A stretch of DNA of 64,000 bases from Bagarius yarrelli (taxonomy: Eukaryota > Chordata > Actinopteri > Siluriformes > Sisoridae): NCBI GenBank assembly GCA_005784505.1, contig VCAZ01000063.1, positions 519,501 to 583,500 on the forward strand, given 5' to 3'. This document shows, piece by piece, positions 35,701-48,758 of the stretch. Below the pieces are notes generated by a model that made no database searches, was not told the DNA's origin, and worked only from the letters and a program-made list of their open reading frames with translations. Within the stretch, counting starts at the first letter, position 1; every line of letters starts with the position of its first letter. Made by a program: the position numbers and the translations under genes.

Positions 35701-37366
35701 ACTTTAGATGTCTGCCATCTTTAAAATTTCCTGATTAGATTTTTGATCAAGTTCACAAACGCAACATTTTCTTCATTTTTTCCATTTGTCTAGAAGCGCT
35801 TGGTAGCACACATGCCTGTAGCTAATTAGGTGCTGCGATTAAAATATAATAAGCAGAACGAGTGCCTCTGGTGAGATCACCTTAGAGATGAAGTGCTCTC
35901 TAGAGGAGCGAGGACTTTAAGAAGCTCCTGACCCTGGCATGCCTTTCTGATGACAAGCATATGTGACCAGTGTTCAGGGTCAGAACAGCTGTTGAAACTC
36001 CAAGGAGAGGAAAACCAGCCAGAAGTGTGGACAGATCATTAGTCAACAATTGCTGTATCTTAGAACTTGTCATTCTTGAACAATCAGTTCTGTAATTGAT
36101 GTCTAGAAAGACCTTCCAGTAAAGAATTGATTTTTTTATTAGCTTTTGTCTTAGGTATCATTATTCATCTTGGATATTAGCCATGCTTAGGAATTTACTC
36201 TTCTTTTGGTCAATATATCTGTTTAAAGACTCATGGCACTTCACTTCTTTTGCATCACTTAAATTGTAGATAAGTGGTCAAAAAAAATCCAGATTACATA
36301 TAGAAACCGTGCTAATGCTCAGGTTTATCCAGTATTTGACACAATTGCTTATTCTGATCCTGACTAATACTTTAACTATTAGAGAGATCACTCATTAAAC
36401 ACTAAAACTCACCAGAAGAAACTTATGATGGCTAGTTGATGTGGTCATAGAATAATGGGAGATCATTCCTTCGTATTCTGTAAATTTAATTCTACTTCAG
36501 TTTAACCAGGGTTTGCCTCGAATACACCCAGGATGAAAAATAGACAGTAACTATAGATCAGGATGGACCTAATCTTGAAGTGCCACTGTGCTGCTATATA
36601 ATAGACGTGTCATTCATAAGAAGAAACCATTTTTTCTTTGCAAACATTTCCAGTAACACAAATATACTAATCTACCCCACTCAAACAGAGGCAAATTTAT
36701 AAGGTAATTATATATTAAATATTATGTCATAGGTTACATGTGGTCTAAATTCTTAAATTCTTAATACTTAAATAAGCAAAGCCCCTAGTATTTAGCTTGA
36801 CATCCTTACCACTTTGACTTGGTCACCGAATAAAATTTCATAAGCCCCAGACTTGAAATTGCAGTTTGAATTTACCACATGGTCTTCATTTTGACAGGTC
36901 TTTCATATTAGCTTTCATGGCAATTGAACATGTGGTCGGTAAAGCCCAATAGGATTGAGCGGTAGAGGTTAATCCTAGCCTTTTAGTATTTTTTTTGCTC
37001 CTAGTGTTTTCTTTTTTACTGCTTTTTACTATTGTGTGCAATCCAGTCGCCCACCCACATTGAGAGGAATGCCATACAGACTGAAAGATCTGTCCATGCT
37101 ATGAGCTGCTCATCCAGCATACAGTGTTTAGTACCTCCATACAACACTCACAACAAATATCCAGCAATAGCCACAGTCATATATTTCAAAATCTGTCTAC
37201 ATTTACCAATGCCACAAATCTACAGAAATGACATGCTGACATACAGTGGCTGCCACTTGCTGTGTTGCTGATGAGTGGTTTCTTTCTACAGTATGTCTAA
37301 CAAATATTTGTTACCCCTGCCTGTGATGGAGTGTTTTTTATTACAGAGCAGAAGGGCTAAGTGGTA

Positions 37367-37370
<4 letters not shown>

Positions 37371-37411
<41 letters not shown>

Positions 37412-37438
37412 CAAGATAGAGATAGAGAGAGAGAGAGG
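37371..37438. repeat. (GA)n microsatellite in intron 3
   Basis: GA run with short ACAGCAAGATA interruption. Confidence 0.95.
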
Positions 37439-38392
37439 AAGTTGTACCAGTTTGAAGTAGAATGTTCCGATTCTCTTGCTGCTTTTATCTCAGTGTGGCA
37501 CCGTCTCTGGCTCCAGTCCAAAGCTTTGCCAGCTATAATAAAAATCATGAGATGCATTGTGTTCTATGTTAGAGAGCCCTCTGGGCAGCATTATGTAGGC
37601 TAGCAGCATGTTATTAGCAAGTTATGCTTAGAAATGCTGCAGTCACCAAAATGTAGCGCAATTGAATCAGGCTGGCAGTGAAAGGAAAGAGTGCATAGAT
37701 GTTCGGTTAGTTTTTGGGCTTATTTAATTTTAATAAATGGAAAAACAATAGTATTTTATTTTATTTTATTGGTCAAAAACATTGATAAGTTACATTTAAA
37801 TAAGTTTTAGTAAGTAAAGATTTTATTGCTATTATCTCATAAAGAAGTTCCGTAATGTTGTAGGGAAAATAACAAATGATTTTTTAATTATCTATTTTAG
37901 GTAAACAGAAAAACAACTATTGATGGTTTTAACAAAAGTGGTTAGCTAGAGTTTATTTCAGCATCTAACTAGTATAGTATCAGCCCCAATGTGAGTAGGT
38001 GTCATAAAAAATAGTTTATGTTCTGCTAGACGTCCTTTTTATGGTCACTGAGTAACCTGACAAGACCAAAACTCCACCCTATGAGTTCCTGTTTTATAAC
38101 CCCAAGAAGAAGAAAAAATTAAACTTCAAGTCTTCAAGAACCCCCCAAAACCCCAAAGGGAACTCTAGGCTGAGGATAAAATGGCCTGTCTCCAACCCGA
38201 CCAGGGAAACAAATACAATGCTGCTAGCATGAGTGAGCCTTACTGAGGTTAAAAGCTATCATTAAGAAGCCTTAGCCACAGTGTGCTGAAATAATTACAG
38301 CACAAAAGAGATGGGGTTTTAAGAGTGGGCTTCTTTTAAGAGGTAGCAGGCTTTTGGGAGAGCTCACCTAGTTTTCTTTGTTGTTTTGCCAG

Positions 38393-38595
38393 CTCTACGG
38401 CTATATGGAGAGTGAACCGCTAACACTCCAGCTCTTTATTGGCACAGCAGATGACAGGCTTCTGCGACCGCATGCTTTTTACCAGGTTCACCGCATCACT
38501 GGCAAGACCGTCTCCACTGCCAGCCACGAGGCCTTGCAATCCAACACTAAGGTGCTGGAGATCCCCTTACTGCCTGAGAACAACATGAGAGCCAT
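38393..38595 (+). CDS. nfatc1: NFATc1 exon 4 (Rel-homology DNA-binding domain)
   Basis: 67 codons plus two bases (residues 423-490). Shows the invariant NFAT segments LQLFIGTADDRLLRPHAF, YQVHRITGKTVST and NTKVLEIPLLPENNMRA. This is the core beta-sandwich of the N-terminal Rel-homology subdomain that contacts GGAAA sites and AP-1 partners. The acceptor ttgttttgccag follows a pyrimidine-rich run. The donor AT|gtaagt is near-perfect. The split isoleucine codon is completed by the first A of exon 5, giving MRAI-IDCAG. Confidence 0.95.
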
Positions 38596-40938
38596 GTAAG
38601 TCTGCCCCACCTGCATGATTCCTTTCTTTATCATCTCAGACTCTGTTATACAGATGATATCTTTGTGTATATAGCTGTATGTTTACCCCATTTAAGCAGG
38701 TCAAGGTTTTTAGGACACAACTAGAAAAACAGTTTTTTTTTATCTCCAACTCTGGGGAAGTCTTTTTTAATAAGCTAGGAATCCTTTTTCTACATCATAT
38801 TACACTCAATAAATATATAAAGACTGCTTTTATGCTGTCAAATCTAATTGTTGACTCCTGGACCTGCTTTATTACCTCAATAGCTCCCCTTCCTCACCAT
38901 CACCACCCAAATCCCAAATGTCCCTGGGACTTTTATTTGGCATGATGTTCAGCCAACAGCACTTCTGGCTTTGCTTTCCTTCTCCACAGTTCCAGTCATT
39001 TTTGTTCCAGCAGCTTCGGAGTGAAAAAAAAATAAGGCAACGAACCCAGACATTACATAACCTCCCTCACCTTCAAAGTCTCTCTTTTAGTTAATTTCTG
39101 TGGTAATACACCACTTGTCGAAGTTTATTGGCACTTACAATAATTTCAAGCTAGTGCAATGCCCCACAGGTTACCAACTTCATTTGATAAAGCTTTAAAC
39201 TCTTTTTTTTATTCAGAAACACATGAGCCGAGGTGGAAGTTCCACGTACAAACTGAACGGTTAACTGAATTACAAAAGATAGCAGCAGACGTTCTTCCAT
39301 GTCTCGATGACCTGATAAGCCTTGGCAAGTTGTCTGCTGAAATGTCAGAGCATTAAGGGGGGGTTTCTCCAGTCCAATCTCAGACAGGAAGGTGTGGGCT
39401 GAAGACCGTTCTCTTTTAAAGGCCAGGTTTTTTAGAGGTTGGCTTATGTGGTCTTTCCATGCATAATCAGTCTGCTGATAAGACAAAAGGCAGAGCTTCT
39501 TCATAGATCCAGTTCTGTTTTTGGATCTGTATTTAAGTGTTTTAGAGGATCTGTGCTACCTAAGTCAGGTCTGTAACGGTCACAGTACTACATAGATTCA
39601 ATTCAGGAAGGCATGTAAGTGTAAACAAAAGTAGCAGAGCAGCTATGAACCCGTTTAGTCTGGGATTTTAACACAATAACAGATTCCTGTTGTTTCTGGT
39701 ATTGATTTTTTTTTCAAGATTAAGAACTAAAAATGTGGTGTTTGTATCCCATGGGAGGTTTAAGTGGTGTTTATATCCCATGGGAGGTTTAAGGGTGCCT
39801 CCATCTATTCATCAAGCATGCAAGGTGGACAGTGTGTTTCTAATTGAGCCATGTTCATTGTCGAAGCAAATGAGGTTATTTCATTTCCAATCATTTCCCT
39901 TGTTTTTTAATTATATCACTAGAGCAGTGGAAAGAACTAAGCTATGGTAAGAACTTGAGACACGTTTAACCCTGGTTTCAGGAAAATGTCTGTCAGCCCA
40001 CACTGACGGTCTCTGCATCTTGTTGCCTTTTACACACTATTATCGAAAAATAGCTGCCGAAATAAAGTAGATGATTATTACTCATTTATGTGATTCAATT
40101 GTCCATGTCATAAAAATTTTCATAATATATTTCAGTTAAAATTTGTTTTGCCTAAGACAGGCACCAGCAGTTATATGCTTATTATGTTTTTTTGTGTTTT
40201 CCAATTTTAACTGGCTAAAGTAAGGGAAAATAAATTTGTGTAAAATTCTGACATTTACCATGTGCCAGAAACTTGGCCTGAAACTTAGATATAAAATAAT
40301 TGAAATACCAAGCCATGTCCTATACAAATTCTTTGCTTTTTTTATAGGCTCAGCATTAGTTTAATTTTGTTTTTAATGCCGGCTTGAAACATGAAACCTT
40401 TTTTGACATAAACAGAAAAAAAAATACAAAGAGACAAAGAGAAAAACTGGATTGAAATGTAAGACTATAAAATAAAATACTAAAAAAGTACCATCCTGTA
40501 AATATGCTATTATTTAGCAAAAATCTCCTCTGGAAACAAAAAGCCACCAGAGATCCCCTAGTCCATGAAAACTAGGAAAGCAATTATTTAGAAAAGAAAA
40601 GTCACTCTTCCAGGGTGTGAGTGTACCAAATGGGATAAAGACCTGTTTTGCATCACCTTTACAATGCCTAGCATTGTAGAAGTTAGCATTGATGATATTG
40701 CTAAGGATGACAAACAGCCAACACATGCAATAATTCCATAACTTTTATCCAAAATGTCTGCAATAAAACCCACAAAATCTTATTAGTTTAAGATCAATAA
40801 AAATTGTCAATGCTTATTTTTATACATGTGTAAGTTCAGTGGTTTGAAAGATTGGTCCACATCCCATTTTTATACTTTCTGCCTGAGTAAAGGCTTTTAT
40901 TTAGAAAACATTTAATGATCTCCTTTTCCACCCTTTAG
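38596..40938 (+). other. nfatc1: Intron 4
   Basis: About 2.3 kb with donor gtaagt and acceptor caccctttag. Mostly unique AT-rich sequence. A 29-base imperfect direct duplication sits at 39734-39792. No further exon or recognisable transposon was seen. Confidence 0.85.
39734..39792. repeat. Two-copy 29-base tandem duplication
   Basis: gtggtgtttgtatcccatgg followed by gaggtttaa, then the same with one change (gtatcc to atatcc). Confidence 0.85.
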
Positions 40939-41111
40939 AATCGACTGTGCTGGAATCCTGAAGCTCCGAAACTCTGACATTGAGCTGAGAAAGGGTGAGA
41001 CGGACATCGGCCGCAAAAACACTCGAGTCCGAATGGTGTTCCGTGTCCACATCAACCAGCCCAATGGCAGGACTGTGTCTTTACAGGTTGCATCCAACCC
41101 CATCGAGTGCT
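40939..41111 (+). CDS. nfatc1: NFATc1 exon 5 (Rel-homology domain, end of DNA-binding part)
   Basis: The first base completes an isoleucine codon, then 57 codons and one base follow (residues 490-548). Encodes IDCAGILKLRNSDIELRKGE, TDIGRKNTRVRMVFRVHI and LQVASNPIEC, near-identical to NFATc1/NFATc2 across vertebrates. This is the end of the DNA-binding subdomain and the linker to the IPT fold. The acceptor ccaccctttag and donor gtaagt are both strong. The trailing T joins CC of exon 6 to make the serine of ECSQRSA. Confidence 0.95.
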
Positions 41112-43143
41112 GTAAGTACACCTACCTAAATAAAAGCGTGCAGGTGTCTTTTTTAAAAAAGATGCTTTCACGTTAAAAGTCAGTTCAAACACAAGATCAT
41201 CAAAATATTATATAAAATATTGTATTTCAATAGCACATTATTAGATTAGATTAGATTAGATTAGATTAGATAAGTGTCTTATTTACAGTAAATGGCAGTA
41301 TAATAAATAAGGGTATGAGGTTGATTACAGAGGTGAGAGTAAATAATGTACAGAAGGTGCAGTAGTATGTAACATATGGTATCTATAAATAAGGGTATAT
41401 ATAGTATGGTGTATATATAGTATGGTACAGTATACAGTAGTATGATGCAGTTATAGCTGTGCAAGGAATGACATGGATATATACATACATATTGTATGAT
41501 ATATTATATACAAAGTCAATATGGATGGAATATACAGAAGAGTAAGAATAGATAGTTATGGATGTGTGATACAGTAAATACAGAGTAAATATGGATGAAA
41601 TAAACAGAAGTGTAATGATAGATAGTTATAGATGGTGCAAAGATGCATAATGATAAAGTTGTGCAAAGTACAGAAAATGGCAGTGCAGTAGTGATTGTTA
41701 ACACTGTATAATCAGCTGTTTAGTGCAGAAACAGCCACAGGAAAAAAAACCTTTTTTTCAGTCTGTAAGTGTGGCTCTGAGGCATCGGTAGCGTCTGCCC
41801 GATGAAAGAAATGTGAATAGTCGATATTTGGGGAGTTCTATTATGAAGACAAGGCAGGCCTTTTAATTACAGCAGTACAAATCTAACATTTTCACTTGAC
41901 AGATTGAAGTAAAATTGAAGTATTGAAGTGAAAAAAAGATGATAATAATTTGTTTTTAGGAAGTGTAAATCTTTAGTGTCATCATTCAATTTATGAGCTC
42001 AGAATTAAATCCAAATAAAATGAACAGATTACCAGATCAGTGTTTAATTATTTACACTGTGCTGTCGAATGTTATGTTCCAGATGCACCTTTTAAAACAT
42101 TGTGATGGGAGGAACTGGAACTGTCCAGTTTCAAGATGGTGCCTTGTTACTTTTTAAAAAACAACGTTGTTGTTTACTTCTCATAAATCTGCCCCAGTGT
42201 AATAAGCTTCCTCTATATTCAGGGCAAACAGATGGGCTACACACTTTTCTGTTTTGTCACTTATTAAAAATTCTTACAAGGCTGAGATTAATATGCCAAA
42301 ATCCTGATAACAAACCAGTAAACCGGATTTGATGCTGTTTTCTGGCTGTGAAAATGCTCGGTATGAGTAACGCTGCCTTTAGCTTTGGCATGAAAAAAAA
42401 TTAACAGCAAGCTGGTGCTTAAGTAATAAAAGAAACAAAACAAAGCATGACAGTTAATGAGTAAAAGGTGGCTATAAACATATTGATAACAAGAATTGTG
42501 TTTATCATAGATCCTTTTTAGTCATAGCAAGATAAAGCACTGACTTTTTTCTGGATCAAAATGGACCAATTATTTCTCCAGTGGAAAATGCTAAAATCAT
42601 TTTTTTTGTCTTGGTCCAATAAACATAATTCCTTTTAAAAGTAGTACATACATACTTTTTGTTATTGATGTTAGGTAAGTAGAAATTTAAATAAGCTACA
42701 TGCCCCTCATAACAGTACATTACATTACAATACAAAGCTATAAGACTTACATTGTCTGACTTTTTTATACATATAATTTATCTTTATAAAATTAATTTTA
42801 CTTTATAATTGATCCACAGAAGATGTGATATAGAGTGTGTTTCTGAATTGTTAATCACCACATAAATCTGTTTTAGATTTTTTTTTTACATTTCAATCAC
42901 CGACAAATTTCCTCTATTTAATAATTACAATAATAATTGTTATCTGGAAAAAAATGACACAAGATTGGAAAGCTTTCCTAAAAATGAAAACGACTGAAAT
43001 ATTACGACAAATAGTGTATACACTAATAAACAGATAGTTATATAGGTCTTAAAGGACAGATTTATGGACACTCGGGGACAGATGGAAATCAGGTTTAATT
43101 GTGACCTGATGCTTCTTGGTAATTTAGATCTGTTCTCCTGCAG
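41112..43143 (+). other. nfatc1: Intron 5
   Basis: About 2 kb. The first part (41236-41830) is a TTAGA-repeat-anchored dispersed repeat, described separately. The remainder, 41.83-43.14 kb, is AT-rich with no features I can support. Confidence 0.8.
41236..41830 (+). repeat. Dispersed repeat with (TTAGA)n head
   Basis: Opens with at least six TTAGA units. The end contains gtgcagaaacagccacagg, tttcagtctgtaagtgtggc and ggtagcgtctgcccgatg, a motif set common in fish interspersed repeats. Family uncertain; the middle has duplicated agatagttat/gtgtgat segments. Confidence 0.6.
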
Positions 43144-43284
43144 CCCAGCGTTCAGCACAGGAGTTGCCTTTGGTGGAAAAGCAGAGCCTGGACAGCTACT
43201 CAGTATCAGGAGGTAAAAGGATGCTCCTCAGTGGCCATAACTTCCTGCCTGAATCCAAAGTCATGTTCGTAGAGAAAGCCCAAG
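43144..43284 (+). CDS. nfatc1: NFATc1 exon 6 (start of IPT/TIG domain)
   Basis: Two bases complete a serine codon, followed by 46 codons and one base (residues 548-595). Encodes QRSAQELPLVEKQSLDSYSV, then GGKRMLLSGHNFLPESKV and MFVEKAQ. This is the NFATc1 version of the start of the IPT (TIG) immunoglobulin-like domain that helps dimer and partner contacts. GHNF and the VEKQSLDSY spacing favour NFATc1 over the other NFATs. Acceptor is ctgttctcctgcag; donor is G|gtaagc. Confidence 0.95.
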
Positions 43285-44523
43285 GTAAGCCTAAGCTGGT
43301 CATTTCTTATTCCACCCTTTTAATTTCTCTCCCATTTGCTTCCTCACTTGCCCTCATTTGGTTCCTTGGTCTGTCTCTCCGTCAAAATAGAGCGTGGTCT
43401 GCCAGGCGGCCCATGTGGTGTGCATTAGGACGTTATATTTTTAACCAAAACGTATTTACATTTGTGCAAGTTTCCATTGCCTGTTCTCTGACGTTTAGCC
43501 GCAAGTTGAGGAATGAATCACAAACGGGGCATGTGCAATCTCTCTCTCTCTCTCTTTTCTTTTCTCTTCACCACTCGATTTTAGTCTTGCAGACTCATTT
43601 TCTTCCTCACCAGTCTTTCCCCCATTTTCCTCCATAAAAATAATAGATCTCTCTATTATTTCAGTCACCTCATCTGTCTACTGGAATTTATTTGTCAAAC
43701 ATATGCTGTCTGGGTGGAAAAGTGCAACAAGATGTTGATCTTTGAGGGCCATAACTAGTTGCTCTGATTGCATTTGGAAACCTGTTGGCAAGGCCTTAAC
43801 TACCGATTTCCTTAGATACAGTGACTAAAATGCAAATAAGATGTGTTCCGCCATCCTTTTGATCTGTATCTTTAGTCTGTAATATGATATTAATCCTTGT
43901 CTTGATTACACACACTGTCAGTGCAGAGTGGCGGATAAAACCCAACATTAGCAATTAAACAGAGCTTTCACGCTGGTTGGCGTATCATAAACACACTTCA
44001 GTATACAACTACTGGAACATCAGCCTGAAAAAATATTACTGCGAAAAACTATTGTGAGGGGTTTTACCTTGTTTTCCTTGGCATTGTTTCTCTCCAGCTT
44101 TTCCAAAAGAATATGAATGTGTCTGCTATTCTTCTCAGCGGGGTCTCCACTGTCTTGGGGTAAACGCTTTACTTCGCTTGGCCTGCTGCCGGCCCCTGTG
44201 AGAGGAGTTGTGTTGAAGCGTCACATTAAACACTAATGAATTAAGATAGATGGGAATCTAGAAATAATGATCTTTCCTGAAAGAAGATAGATACCTACCG
44301 TAGGTCCAATCTGTCCAAGAACGTTGGTTTAGCACGGCAACATCCAGGGGGCTTTGGGAAAACTAACTGCCAGAGATTTGGCAAATGATTTTAATAATGT
44401 GTAGTCAGTAGTAGTGTCTCCAGCTGTTTATACTAATTTTAAACATCTGTATAGTAAAACCCGACTGAAAATAAATTGCATACGCCGCTGTAGGGAAAAT
44501 AATTTTTAAGTAATAAGTAGGTG

Positions 44524-44641
44524 AGTGTTAAGGGCCATGCACAGGGACCCAGCAGGGATAGCTTGGTGGTGCTGGGAATTGACCTAATGGTCTTCTGATC
44601 AGCAGTCCAACACCTTAACCACTGAGCTCCAACTTCCCCTC
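44524..44641 (+). repeat. SINE 3'-part in intron 6
   Basis: ttaagggccatgcacaggg, agcttggtggtgctgggaat and ccaacaccttaaccactgag mark the 3' body of the GGCAGACGC-core SINE; the head is missing. Confidence 0.7.
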
Positions 44642-46211
44642 TTATCTCTCATCTCATCTCTGTAAATGTGAGTAAGCAGAGTAGGAAGTTCAGGGTACTG
44701 TTGCGTCGCAGAATCTGATTCCTGATGATACAAAAGAGACCCCTCAAATGTTTTGAGTCATGCGGTTGGCTTGTCGATTGTTATTCTTGGATTGATTAAC
44801 CTCGCAATGTTGTTTAATGACAATTTACCCTTATTGACCATGGAGAAAACCTTTTTACTTAAGACCCACCAATGTAAAAAAAACACTGACTAAAGATGTT
44901 GAATGTGGAACTGTATAAAAATTCTTTAAACATATAAGTACTTTTCCAATAAAATCAAATGGTGGACTAAGATGGATAATCAGTAGCATTGCAAAATGGT
45001 TTGCAACGGTTTGGATTTGGATTGAAGCATAGAACTATTAGGTTTGTAGGTTTTATTTCTGGAAAGATACATTTCACAGCTTAGGGATATGGGTTTAAGA
45101 TTTCACAATACACGCACAAACACATACCAGAAGCCTCTGTTTAACACGAGAACCTCATACACTCTGACACGTCAGGCATCAGCCTCAGAGTGAGCTGTTT
45201 ATGCGGCAGCAAGGCTGTGTATGCAAATTTAGTCCTGATTGGAGTGGAAAGACAGGGAATCCCCAAGAGGGGGAAGCCCTCCCTCTGTATTCCTTTCACT
45301 TTTTTCCTGTCTCTCGCTCTCTCTCTCTCTCTCCTTTTTCCAAGGCTGACCGTTTAACCCACTGCCGTGGGGTCTGCTGTTTTCGTGCAGCACTTTTCTG
45401 ATCTGTTATAGTCATCGCATCAATGTTTGCTTTCTTTTTCTTCTCTGCAGTTTCCCCCTCTTTCTTTGCATGATTAGAAGAATTTCCATCGAACCTAACT
45501 AGTCAATATGGGTGACTGTTAGTCCACCTGTCCCTCTGTATCTTAAAAAAAACAGTGGCCAAACTTCTTACCATTTGGAGAGAATAAGTAAAAAAGATGA
45601 CAAATAAGGGTAAGGAAACAGAAGAAAAAGACACATTAAAATTTACTGCACTAATTAAACAGCAAAACACAAATGAACTGTCAAATACTAAAGCTCACGC
45701 AAATGCCTGCAATACCAATACACACGCTTCTTAACCACATGCCGTTAAAGCTGAGGAGAAGCACCGGCTTTCCAAAACGGACGCCAATAAACACCTTAAA
45801 ATTTCCAGCCTTTAAATAGTAACAGATGGCTTTCTTTATTTCACATCAGGCCAATTTTTTTTTTTAAAAAAGTTCTTTTTTCACATTAGAGGTAACACTA
45901 AAGTAGCAAAGTTAGCTTGTTAATAAAAATTCTTATACTTTATAAACTCCCCTTCAGGGTCTATGGTAATAATGTTGGGCCCTCTAAAAGAATATGATGT
46001 TGGGCTCACTACCACACCCATTCTGCACTGCTACTACTAATAAATTAGATCTCTGGGGAGGCAAAAGTGTGGTACCTTAGAATTGTCAATCTCCCTCGAT
46101 ACCCCCATCGTCACTGTGCTCCGCCCCTAATTGTAAGAGGTTAAAATTTGAGTTAATAAGCATGCAGAAAATAGAGCTTCATCGCAGACTGTAAAAACCA
46201 ATCATATATAA

Positions 46212-46347
46212 ACAAGGGGTCAGAGCACAGGGACAGCAATCATGCGTTGTCCCTGGAGAGGAACCTTCCTCAAGGACCCAACAGTAGCAACATGGCTGTG
46301 TTGGTGCTTTAACCCAAAGCCTTATCCTTAGAAGTCACCACTGCCCC
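46212..46347 (-). repeat. tRNA-SINE relic in intron 6
   Basis: Order and sense match the reverse-strand SINE at 61.65 kb: aaggggtcagagcacaggg, tccctggagaggaacc, aggacccaacagtag, gtcaccactgcccc. Confidence 0.6.
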
Positions 46348-46648
46348 TTAAACAAAGCATGAATTAAAAAATATATATATACATTTTGTTAAATTGAAAT
46401 TTTATTGCTACTGTTCTTGTGTGCTTTGTTGCTAATTAGATTTGTAAAACCGACACACACGCAGAATATAATTTAATTTAAAAAGCTGTTTAAGACTTAC
46501 TAAAAAAACAAAAAAAAAAGAAATAAGACATATTTTAAGCTTGACTTCTATCCTCTTTTTTTGGAAGGAACCATGATGTGTGTGTGTGGGTGGGGGGGTG
46601 TTGGATCTAATCTAAATATAACCTGTTTTTTATGGGTGTTTGCTTGTT

Positions 46649-46650
<2 letters not shown>

Positions 46651-46680
<30 letters not shown>
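46651..46680. repeat. (GT)n microsatellite
   Basis: About 15 GT units. Confidence 0.95.
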
Positions 46681-46682
<2 letters not shown>

Positions 46683-47340
46683 GCTAGCCTGCAGGCGTGT
46701 TTGTGTCTTAAACAGGAAGTGTTTTTTTAGTGTCTCAGCTGTGAGGGATTCCCTTCAGAGGGGCAAATAGGAACTGATTTTCCAGGAATATTCACACACA
46801 CTTGAATGATAGTACCTGTTATAGCCCATAATAAACACGTCAATCAATGTTTGTGCAGCATTTGTGCCACGGGATATACTCTGCCCAGGCTTTAGTCCGA
46901 AATCTCTTAATCTGGTAAACTGTTCAGCAGCGTGTCACGTGTTCTCCACTGCCGTCATTTTGTCGACCAGAACAAAAAAATATTGTGTTTTTTTCCTGTA
47001 CTTGTAACTTTATGTTTCCAAGGTGAGGCTGACATTAGAATGGAAATGCACTTTGTTATTTGAGAGTGTGTGTGATCGTGTGTGTGTGTGTGATTGTGTG
47101 GTCACTTGTGTTCCTGTGGGTCTGTTAGAGAAAGTCAAAGAGTTTCCCCTCCATTTTGGCAGCGCTTCTCGAAGGCATACCTGGCAGACCTTGTGGAGTG
47201 TGCGTGCGTGTGTGTGTGTGTGTGCTGGGGAAAGCCTCTCTCTGACTCAGAGGGGAGGGAATTCCCTTGTGACCATGATGCAGTTTACATCTGGTCCGAT
47301 TGGAGCTGTGCCTGGATCCTGCACACACCACTGGAATTTC

Positions 47341-47700
47341 TCTGTCTGTCTTGAGCTGTCTCTCTTTCTGTCTGTCTCTCTTACTCTGTTTGTCTATATG
47401 TCTCTTATGGTTAACTGTGTCTCTTTCACTCTTTCTAACTTTCTCCCTGTTTCTTTTAGCGTATATTGTTTTCTGTTGTTCTCATCATTCTCTTTATTCT
47501 ATTTTATTGTTTCTCTCAGTTTCTTTCCCCTGCCCCTTGCTGCTTGTCTCTTTCTTTTCTCTCTGTATAACAGCCCATATGTCTCCCTTCTTTCTCCTTC
47601 TTTATTTTTGCCCATATCTTTTCTTTCTTTCTACAGCGATACCCTTTACCTTTCTATTCTCTCTATCTCACTCTTTGAGTCTTTCTCTTCACTCTTGACC
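47341..47700. repeat. Imperfect pyrimidine-rich tract
   Basis: Strongly T/C-biased with many TCTTTC, TCTGTC and CTCTT words. It creates overlapping Leu/Ser/Phe-rich open frames that I reject as genes. Confidence 0.8.
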
Positions 47701-48492
47701 TGCAGTAGAGAGAAAGACACCAACATGGTGAAAGACACGCCTTAATTAAACAGTAAGACTTTTGCTCTTCTTTTTCTTTCTGTAAGGACAGCTCTCATAA
47801 TTGCTTTGATTTTAGAAACTTCAGCATCTACATTTCATCTCCTCTCGTCTGCACCGTATCCGAACCCGAGGCGCATCGTTAAAAGATTCCAGAGTAGCAC
47901 TTTCCTAAAATGAATAACTTCCCTCAGCAGCAATCACAGGGAAGCGGTACAGAGGGAAAGTCAGCGTTCACATCACAGTGTGTGTAATTTAAACATCTAA
48001 CATGTTTTATTTGTTAAATAGACGGTGTGAACGCTCTGCGGCTGTTGACAGCTATAACTATCTTGTTTCCTTTGTTTCTCAATGTCTCTTTTATTTCTGA
48101 TAGGAGAGGCTAAGAGAAGTGGCAGGATGCTCAAGCAGCTCTTTTTATTTTATGTTTAGCTTATAATACTAGCTAGCTGACTGATTCCAGCATCAGACAT
48201 TTTTACTGCTAATGCTAACTGTGTGATCACATAGATTTTTTTGCAAATGAAATATTATAAATATTATTTCGACTGATAATTCTAGCTAGCTAAATATTGT
48301 TATCAAATCTGACAGGATTTTCTTGACAGTTTGTTTTGATTTATGTTATTAAATGGTTAATATCTTTACTGCTTATGCTAGCGATACAATTTTTTTTGGA
48401 ATGTTATTACAACGTTTTTAAATAATTTTATGAAAATGGCGCTAAAAGTTTTAAGCAAATTTAGCTTTTATACATCAACCCGAGTGTCTGTA

Positions 48493-48494
<2 letters not shown>

Positions 48495-48524
<30 letters not shown>
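48495..48524. repeat. (GT)n microsatellite
   Basis: First of three GT runs within 260 bases in intron 6; about 15 units. Confidence 0.95.
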
Positions 48525-48527
<3 letters not shown>

Positions 48528-48605
48528 CCATATTGCTTTTTAATTTAGATGTAGCTGTGAATCATGTAAAGACATGACTAGCTGCTTTTTTTCTGCTGCT
48601 GGGTG

Positions 48606-48629
48606 GTGTGTGTGTGTGTGTGTGTGTGC
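48606..48629. repeat. (GT)n microsatellite
   Basis: Second of the clustered GT runs. Confidence 0.95.
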
Positions 48630-48717
48630 TTTTGTAAACCACTATGTGTATCTCTGGAAGAAGTTTGATAATAATGGTGATTTGTCTGTAATTTTGTTTG
48701 CTGATGAAAGAGAAATA

Positions 48718-48721
<4 letters not shown>

Positions 48722-48755
<34 letters not shown>
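48722..48755. repeat. (GT)n microsatellite
   Basis: Third and longest of the clustered GT runs. Confidence 0.95.

Positions 48756-48758
<3 letters not shown>

Larger units (their letters stand above)
29565..38392 (+). other. nfatc1: Intron 3
   Basis: About 8.8 kb. It contains a SINE remnant (30828-30931), a nested hAT/mariner MITE pair (32208-32794), a GA repeat (37371-37438) and otherwise unique sequence. The stretches 30430-30620 and 31540-32000 are less AT-rich and more complex than their surroundings; the second is listed separately. No additional exon with NFAT similarity was found. Confidence 0.85.

Noticed and set aside
39159..39356. 65-codon open frame in intron 4 with a protein-like composition
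   Set aside because: No recognised family, no fitting splice sites in NFATc1 phase, and no such segment in NFATc1.
47023..47745. 240-codon open frame in intron 6
   Set aside because: Composed of a GT repeat and a pyrimidine-rich tract; Leu/Ser/Phe bias without a recognisable domain.
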